Source: Caulobacter sp. (GTDB lineage: Bacteria > Pseudomonadota > Alphaproteobacteria > Caulobacterales > Caulobacteraceae). From it: a stretch of DNA of 64,000 nucleotides. A program made the translations under genes and the position numbers. Of the stretch, positions 59,321 through 64,000 are shown one piece after another. The notes below the pieces were generated by a model. That model was not told where the DNA came from, made no database searches, and was given only the letters and a program-made list of their open reading frames with translations. Position 1 is the stretch's first letter. Every line of letters begins with the position of its first letter. The stretch covers positions 398,164 to 462,163 of the forward strand of contig JAGHZU010000001.1 of NCBI GenBank assembly GCA_017745235.1, written 5' to 3'.

Positions 59321-59779
59321 TCAGGCTCCCCCGCCGCCCAGCCAGCCCCAGGCGATCACCAGGACGCTGGCGGCGCAGATCATCGTCAGGACCACGGCGA
59401 AGGCGGCGACCAGGGGATGGCGGCGCGGTCCGACCACCAGCCACCCGGCGGCCCAGCCCAGGATCAGCGCCAGGAAAAGAGCCAGGCCGGTACGAGCGGC
59501 CCCGGCCACCGGCCCGGTGGGTTCGCGAGCGGTGGCGTCCTCGGGATCCAGCGGCGGCGGCGCAGCCCTCCGCAGCTCGGCCAGGAGGTCGCGCGCCTCG
59601 TCGGCGTCGGCGTCGGGAGCCCAGAGGCGGAAACCGCCCATGGCGATGGTCATCATGAAGTCGGCGCCGCCCCAGTACTCGTTCTGGACCAGCACCTGCA
59701 CGCCCTCGGCCCGCAGGCGCGAGGCGGCGATCTGGGCCTCGGACAGGTCGGCGAAACGGGCGATTTCCTGCAGGCTCAT
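59321..59779 (-). CDS. DUF2007-like (putative signal transducing) membrane protein
   Basis: EIARFADLSEAQIAASRLRAEGVQVLVQNEYWGG...FRLWAPDADADEARDLLAE plus two TM segments. Confidence 0.8.
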   Translation of the reverse strand: MSLQEIARFADLSEAQIAASRLRAEGVQVLVQNEYWGGADFMMTIAMGGFRLWAPDADADEARDLLAELRRAAPPPLDPEDATAREPTGPVAGAARTGLALFLALILGWAAGWLVVGPRRHPLVAAFAVVLTMICAASVLVIAWGWLGGGGA

Positions 59780-59834
59780 GGCGGCCTCCCGATCAGGGAA
59801 AACTGACACAAGCCCCGGCGGTTTCAAGTCGTCC

Positions 59835-60182
59835 CTACGGATGGGGCGGCGAGACGCCGTAGCGGGCGGCGAGGTAGCGGGTGATCGGCCCCTCATTGGT
59901 GGCGAAGGTCAGTCCGCCCGCCGCCTGGAGATCGCCCTCGCGCAGGTCTGGATGGTCGAACGGCTCGGCCAGGATCAGGGCGGGCAGGTTCTGATTGGCC
60001 TCGCCCAGCAGGTCGGCCACCGGATGGCGCGGCCGCCCATAGGGCAGGTAGGCGATCTCCAGCCGGTCACGGACGGCGGGATAATAGGCCAGGAAGCCCT
60101 CGACGGCGGCGCAGGCCATGCAGAACCAGGTGCGATCCTGGTCGACCCAGTCGGCGCGGAGCAGGAACAGGCGATCTTTCAC
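59835..60182 (-). CDS. DUF3088 family protein
   Basis: RLFLLRADWVDQDRTWFCMACAAVEGFLAYYPAVRDRLEIAYLPYGRPRHPVADLLGEANQNLPALIL. Confidence 0.82.
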   Translation of the reverse strand: MKDRLFLLRADWVDQDRTWFCMACAAVEGFLAYYPAVRDRLEIAYLPYGRPRHPVADLLGEANQNLPALILAEPFDHPDLREGDLQAAGGLTFATNEGPITRYLAARYGVSPPHP

Positions 60183-60250
60183 GGTGCGGTCTCCAGGTCG
60201 GCGGGAGCGGCGAAACGGCGGCGATACTGGGCGGGAGTGACGGCGGGAGT
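60179..60250 (-). pseudogene. C-terminal remnant of AraC-family transcriptional regulator
   Basis: Reverse-strand VTPAQYRRRFAAPADLETAP-stop is a typical AraC/GlxA C-terminal tail; no HTH sequence precedes it. Confidence 0.6.
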
Positions 60251-60256
60251 CGAGAC

Positions 60257-60493
60257 GTGCTGGGCCTGGACTTCGAAGGCTTCAGCGACGCCGAACGCCA
60301 GGTCGTGGTCGCGGCTCATCCGCGCACGGAGCGCTTCAAGGAAGACATCCTCCAAACCTTCTACGACGGCATCAAGCACAAGCCGGGCGCGACCTTCGGC
60401 AACGTGAAGGCCGATGTGCCGGCCGACAACGACCCGCACTTCCATCGAGAGAACTTCTGCTCGGTGATCCGAGGCTCGGCCTGGCCGGGCTAG
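60257..60493 (+). pseudogene. C-terminal remnant of HD-domain phosphohydrolase-like protein
   Basis: DFEGFSDAERQVVVAAHPRTERFKEDILQTFYDGIKHKPGATFGNVKADV resembles the C-terminal part of HD/cyanamide-hydratase-like proteins; the HD core is absent. Confidence 0.6.
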
Positions 60494-60918
60494 AACCGGA
60501 ACCCCTCAGGCGCCTCCAGCCAGTCGCGAACCGCGAGCCCTTTGACGCGCTCGAACTCACGGACGTTTGAGGTGACCAGGGTCCAGCCCCGCGCCAGGGC
60601 CTGCCCGGCGATCAGTCCGTCGTAAGGACCGATCGGACGGCCCTGGCGTTTGAGCTCGGCGCGCACGCCTGCAGCATAGAGGGCATCCTGCTCGTTCAAA
60701 GGCTCGACATCGATCCCTCTCAGAACCTCAGAGACAGCGGCGGCTTCTTTCGTAGGCTTCCGGCTGGCGGCGACGCCGAACTGGAGCTCGTGAAAGACCA
60801 CGATCGAGGTCACCAAGCTCTCACCCGCCAGTACGGCGACCTCGAAGTTGCGACGGACGACAGGGTTGCGTCCACGGATCAGGTCGATGAGGACGTTGGT
60901 GTCCAGCGCCAGGGTCAC
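60490..60918 (-). CDS. vapC: type II toxin, PIN domain (VapC)
   Basis: [26 protein letters not shown] and [33 protein letters not shown] start overlaps vapB by 4 nt. Confidence 0.94.
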   Translation of the reverse strand: MTLALDTNVLIDLIRGRNPVVRRNFEVAVLAGESLVTSIVVFHELQFGVAASRKPTKEAAAVSEVLRGIDVEPLNEQDALYAAGVRAELKRQGRPIGPYDGLIAGQALARGWTLVTSNVREFERVKGLAVRDWLEAPEGFRF

Positions 60919-61172
60919 GCGAAATCGCGCTCCTGATCCTTGGGCTGATCCCGTTCCGGAAAATCCCCGCCAGCCAGCGCATCGACCCGGGCCCAAAGCG
61001 CGGCCAGATCCTCGGCGGTGCGAAAGGGCGTGGCGGAGACAGGTTCCAGAATGACCGCGTCACCATCACGGCGGACGCTGACTTCGGATCCCTCGAAACG
61101 GAAGGCCTTGGGCAGGCGGACGGCCTGGCTGCCCCCATGGGTGAAAAGCTTGGCGCGGGCGGACTTGGTCAC
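60915..61172 (-). CDS. vapB: type II antitoxin, AbrB/SpoVT-fold (VapB)
   Basis: [38 protein letters not shown]. Confidence 0.93.
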   Translation of the reverse strand: MTKSARAKLFTHGGSQAVRLPKAFRFEGSEVSVRRDGDAVILEPVSATPFRTAEDLAALWARVDALAGGDFPERDQPKDQERDFA

Positions 61173-61184
61173 GGCGTCGTTCCA

Positions 61185-61203
61185 TATCTACATTTCATAG
61201 ATA
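61185..61203. promoter_or_regulatory. Palindrome TATCTA-N7-TAGATA upstream of vapB; candidate VapBC operator
   Basis: Perfect 6-bp arms in a locally AT-rich stretch 13 bp upstream of the vapB ATG. Confidence 0.65.
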
Positions 61204-61336
61204 CAACCAACGAACCTCCACCTCAACCCAGCAGAGCCACGGCGCCTGCCATCGCCGAAGGGGGCGACTCACCGCATCATCCACAAAGTATCCACAGTCC
61301 CTATTGCGTGCGTCCGAAACACTCGGAGGTCGATCA

Positions 61337-61735
61337 ATGGCGTTGGATCGTGAAATCGAACAACTCCGCGCCGACACGGCTCGGTGGCGTGCCCTGGCGC
61401 GGCGTCTTCCCACCACCGGAGAAGGCTCCCTGACCGATTGGGAGCTAGACTATCTGGAAGAGCTGCCCAGGCGAACTTGGCTCGAGCATCTCAGCTATCG
61501 CCAGGCCGAGGTCTTGCTGGACATACGTGACAACGTCGAGCGCGTGGACAGTTATCGCGGTTGCAGCGCCGCATGGTTGCTTACGGCCTGCTACGGAAAT
61601 CGGCTCGACCTCGATGAGGACAATCAAGCCTGGGTCGAACACCTGCACGCCACCGATCGCGCGCCTCTGCCCCTGAAAAGCGTGAAGCGGTTGCTCGCCT
61701 TGGCCAAGAAACTAGGCCTGTTCGACCAGGATTGA
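61337..61735 (+). CDS. hypothetical protein
   Basis: 132-aa ORF starting MALDREIEQLRADTARWRALARRL; ATG follows cggaggtcgatca (RBS-like). Confidence 0.65.
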   Translation: MALDREIEQLRADTARWRALARRLPTTGEGSLTDWELDYLEELPRRTWLEHLSYRQAEVLLDIRDNVERVDSYRGCSAAWLLTACYGNRLDLDEDNQAWVEHLHATDRAPLPLKSVKRLLALAKKLGLFDQD

Positions 61736-61746
61736 CCGATCACGAA

Positions 61747-61772
61747 AAAGGGGCCGCTTTCGCGGCCCCTTT
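61747..61772. terminator. Bidirectional intrinsic terminator
   Basis: AAAGGGGCCGC-TTTC-GCGGCCCCTTT between convergent genes; A/T tracts on both sides. Confidence 0.88.
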
Positions 61773-61795
61773 CCCGATCGACGTCGAAGCGTCGA

Positions 61796-63025
61796 CTAGA
61801 GTTCCAGCAGCAGGCGCTGCGGGTCTTCCAGGGCTTCCTTGACCTTGACCAGGAAGGTCACGGCGCCGGCGCCGTCGACGATGCGGTGGTCGTAGGACAG
61901 GGCCAGGTACATCATCGGGCGGATCTCGATCTTGCCCGCCACGACCATCGGACGTTCCTTGATGGCGTGCATGCCCAGGATACCCGATTGCGGGGCGTTC
62001 AGGATCGGGGTCGACATCAGCGAGCCGTAGATGCCGCCGTTGGTGATGGTGAAGGTGCCGCCCTGCATGTCCTCGATGGCCAGCTGGCCGTCGCGGGCCT
62101 TCTTGCCCAGGGCGCCGATGGCCTTCTCGATCTCGGCCAGGCCCAGGGTGTCGGCGTCACGCACCACCGGAACCACCAGGCCCTTGTCGGTGCCGACGGC
62201 GACGCCGATGTCGTAGTGGTTCTTGTAGATGATGTCCGTGCCGTCGATCTCGGCGTTGACGTCCGGGACGGCCTTCAGGGCGGCCACGACCGCCTTGGTG
62301 AAGAAGGACATGAAGCCCAGCTTCACGCCGTGCTTCTTCTCGAACACGTCCTTGTACTGGTTGCGCAGGGCCATGACCGCCGTCATGTCGACCTCGTTGA
62401 AGGTCGTCAGCATGGCGGCCGTGTTCTGGGCTTCCTTCAGGCGGCGGGCGATGGTCTGACGCAGGCGCGTCATCTTCACCCGCTCCTCGCGCTCGTGCAG
62501 GGCGCGCGGAGCGGCGGGCGCGGCGGCCGGCGCCGGGGCGCTGGCGCGGGCTTCCAGGGCGGCCAGGGCGTCGCCCTTGGTCACGCGGCCGTCCTTGCCG
62601 GTGCCCACGACCTTCGACAGGTCGAGGTTGTTCTCGGCGGCGATGCGGGCCGGGGCCGGGCTGACCGGAGCGGCGGTCGGGGCGGCCGGAGCCGCGGCGG
62701 GGGCCGGAGCCGGCGCGGGAGCCGGGGCCGGAGCGGCGGCCTTCGGAGCTTCGGCGGGCTTGGGGGCGGCCGGCGCGGCCGAGGCCGAGGCGCCTTCGCT
62801 CACCACGCCCAGGACCGTGCCCGGAACCACCGTCGCGCCTTCCTCGGCGCCGATCGAGGCCAGGACGCCGTCGGCGGGCGAGGCCACTTCGAGGCTGACC
62901 TTGTCGGTTTCCAGCTCGACGAGGATCTCGTCCTTCTTCACCGCCTCACCGGCCTTCTTGGTCCAGCGCGCCACCGTCGCTTCGGTGACGGATTCGCCGA
63001 GGGCGGGGGTCATGATGTCGGCCAT
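61796..63025 (-). CDS. sucB: 2-oxoglutarate dehydrogenase E2, dihydrolipoyllysine succinyltransferase
   Basis: Lipoyl domain ([23 protein letters not shown]), Ala/Pro linkers and catalytic [29 protein letters not shown]. Confidence 0.97.
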   Translation of the reverse strand: MADIMTPALGESVTEATVARWTKKAGEAVKKDEILVELETDKVSLEVASPADGVLASIGAEEGATVVPGTVLGVVSEGASASAAPAAPKPAEAPKAAAPAPAPAPAPAPAAAPAAPTAAPVSPAPARIAAENNLDLSKVVGTGKDGRVTKGDALAALEARASAPAPAAAPAAPRALHEREERVKMTRLRQTIARRLKEAQNTAAMLTTFNEVDMTAVMALRNQYKDVFEKKHGVKLGFMSFFTKAVVAALKAVPDVNAEIDGTDIIYKNHYDIGVAVGTDKGLVVPVVRDADTLGLAEIEKAIGALGKKARDGQLAIEDMQGGTFTITNGGIYGSLMSTPILNAPQSGILGMHAIKERPMVVAGKIEIRPMMYLALSYDHRIVDGAGAVTFLVKVKEALEDPQRLLLEL

Positions 63026-63120
63026 GTCGGGTTCCGATGTCTCTCTGGTTCGGGTCTAGTCTTGGTTCGGTCCTGGCCCCGCGGCAAGCGCGACGTCAAC
63101 ACCGTCTGCGATCGAAAGGA

Positions 63121-63141
63121 CCCCCGCCTTGCGGGCGGGGG
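63121..63141 (-). terminator. GC hairpin in sucA-sucB intergenic region
   Basis: CCCCCGCC / GGCGGGGG with short loop; weak U-tract on the reverse strand, so possibly attenuating rather than terminating. Confidence 0.5.
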
Positions 63142-63151
63142 CCGTTTGGGG

Positions 63152-64000
63152 TCAGGCGAAGGCTTCGGTGAGGAAGGCTTCGAGTTCCTTCAGGTGGCGG
63201 CTCATCAGGCCCGCGGCCGTGGAGGCCGACGCCGGACGGCCGACGTAGCGGGCGCGCTTGGCCTTGATGTCCAGCTTGTCCAGCGTCAGTTCCAGCCACG
63301 GGTCCACGAACGTCCAGCCGCCCATGTTCTTCGGCTCTTCCTGCACCCAGACCAGCTCGGCGTTCTTGAACCTTCCGAGCACGGTCATCAGCGACTTCAT
63401 CGGCCACGGATAGAACTGCTCCAGGCGCAGCAGGTAGACGTCGTCGCGGCCGGTCTTGGCGCGCTGGTCGACCAGGTCGAAGTAGACCTTGCCCGAGCAG
63501 ATGATCACGCGCTTGATCTGGTCGTCGCTCTTCAGGGTGACGCCGCCCACGTCGCAACCGGCCTCGGCGCCGTCCACCATCACGCGGTGGAAGCCCGAGC
63601 CTTCGGTGAAGTCCGACAGGTTCGAGACGGCGCGCTTGTGGCGCAGCAGGCTCTTGGGAGCCATCACGACCAGCGGCTTGCGGAACTCGCGGTGCATCTG
63701 GCGACGCAGGGCGTGGAAGTAGTTGGCCGGCGTCGTGCAGTTGACGATCTGCATGTTGTCTTCGGCGCACGACTGCAGGAAGCGCTCCAGGCGGGCCGAG
63801 CTGTGCTCGGGGCCCTGGCCTTCGTAGCCGTGCGGCAGCAGCATGGTCAGGCCGCTCATGCGCAGCCACTTGCGCTCGCCCGAGCTGATGAACTGGTCGA
63901 TCACCACCTGGGCGCCGTTCACGAAGTCGCCGAACTGGCCTTCCCACAGGGTCAGGGTGTTCGGGTCGGCCAGCGAGAAGCCGTACTCGAAGCCCAGCAC
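63152..64000 (-). CDS. sucA: 2-oxoglutarate dehydrogenase E1, C-terminal part (5' end outside window)
   Basis: GFEYGFSLADPNTLTLWEGQFGDFVNGAQVVIDQFISSGERKWLRMSGLTMLLPHGYEGQGPEHSSARLERFLQ. Confidence 0.97.
   Translation of the reverse strand: MLGFEYGFSLADPNTLTLWEGQFGDFVNGAQVVIDQFISSGERKWLRMSGLTMLLPHGYEGQGPEHSSARLERFLQSCAEDNMQIVNCTTPANYFHALRRQMHREFRKPLVVMAPKSLLRHKRAVSNLSDFTEGSGFHRVMVDGAEAGCDVGGVTLKSDDQIKRVIICSGKVYFDLVDQRAKTGRDDVYLLRLEQFYPWPMKSLMTVLGRFKNAELVWVQEEPKNMGGWTFVDPWLELTLDKLDIKAKRARYVGRPASASTAAGLMSRHLKELEAFLTEAFA

Noticed and set aside
60257-60493. Functional small protein from the 78-aa plus-strand ORF
   Set aside because: Looks like a C-terminal piece of a larger HD-family protein without the catalytic core; treated as a remnant.
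62650-62780. GCC/GGC-rich imperfect repeat tract
   Set aside because: It encodes the Ala/Pro-rich flexible linker of the E2 subunit, not an independent microsatellite or regulatory repeat.

Overview
This is a high-GC alphaproteobacterial chromosomal window, most likely Caulobacter or a close relative (inferred from gene content and codon bias). It is densely packed with roughly 65 supportable CDSs. Housekeeping genes include the 2-oxoglutarate dehydrogenase cluster (sucA fragment, sucB/odhB, lpd), priA, xerC, a Sua5/YrdC threonylcarbamoyl-AMP synthase, CorA, TerC, yaaA and a Fur/Zur regulator. There is also a polyamine pair (ornithine decarboxylase-like plus deoxyhypusine-synthase-like), phnCDE beside a TonB-dependent receptor, a PlcP/Agt-like phosphoesterase-glycosyltransferase pair, a VapBC module, a chemotaxis receptor, and several islands of hypothetical or immunity-like genes that look compositionally distinct by eye. 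I saw no rRNA, convincing tRNA, CRISPR array or intact transposon. The most coherent unexplained signal is a possible phosphate-scavenging neighbourhood at 18.4-29.6 kb. Three PHO-box half-sites in 11-bp register precede the TonB receptor, an 18-bp PHO-box-like site precedes phnC, and a weaker one precedes the plcP/agt-like pair. Other notable signals are: a CTGC-N3-GCAG PhaR-type operator upstream of the hydroxybutyrate dehydrogenase; an intrinsic terminator abutting a start codon; a deletion scar that truncates an AraC-type regulator and an HD-family protein; a catalytic-motif substitution in a PAP2 acid phosphatase; loss of one PriA zinc site; interlocked CTAG stop codons at four convergent junctions; and several dispersed hairpin repeats. 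All calls come from reading the sequence and supplied translations; no database search was run.
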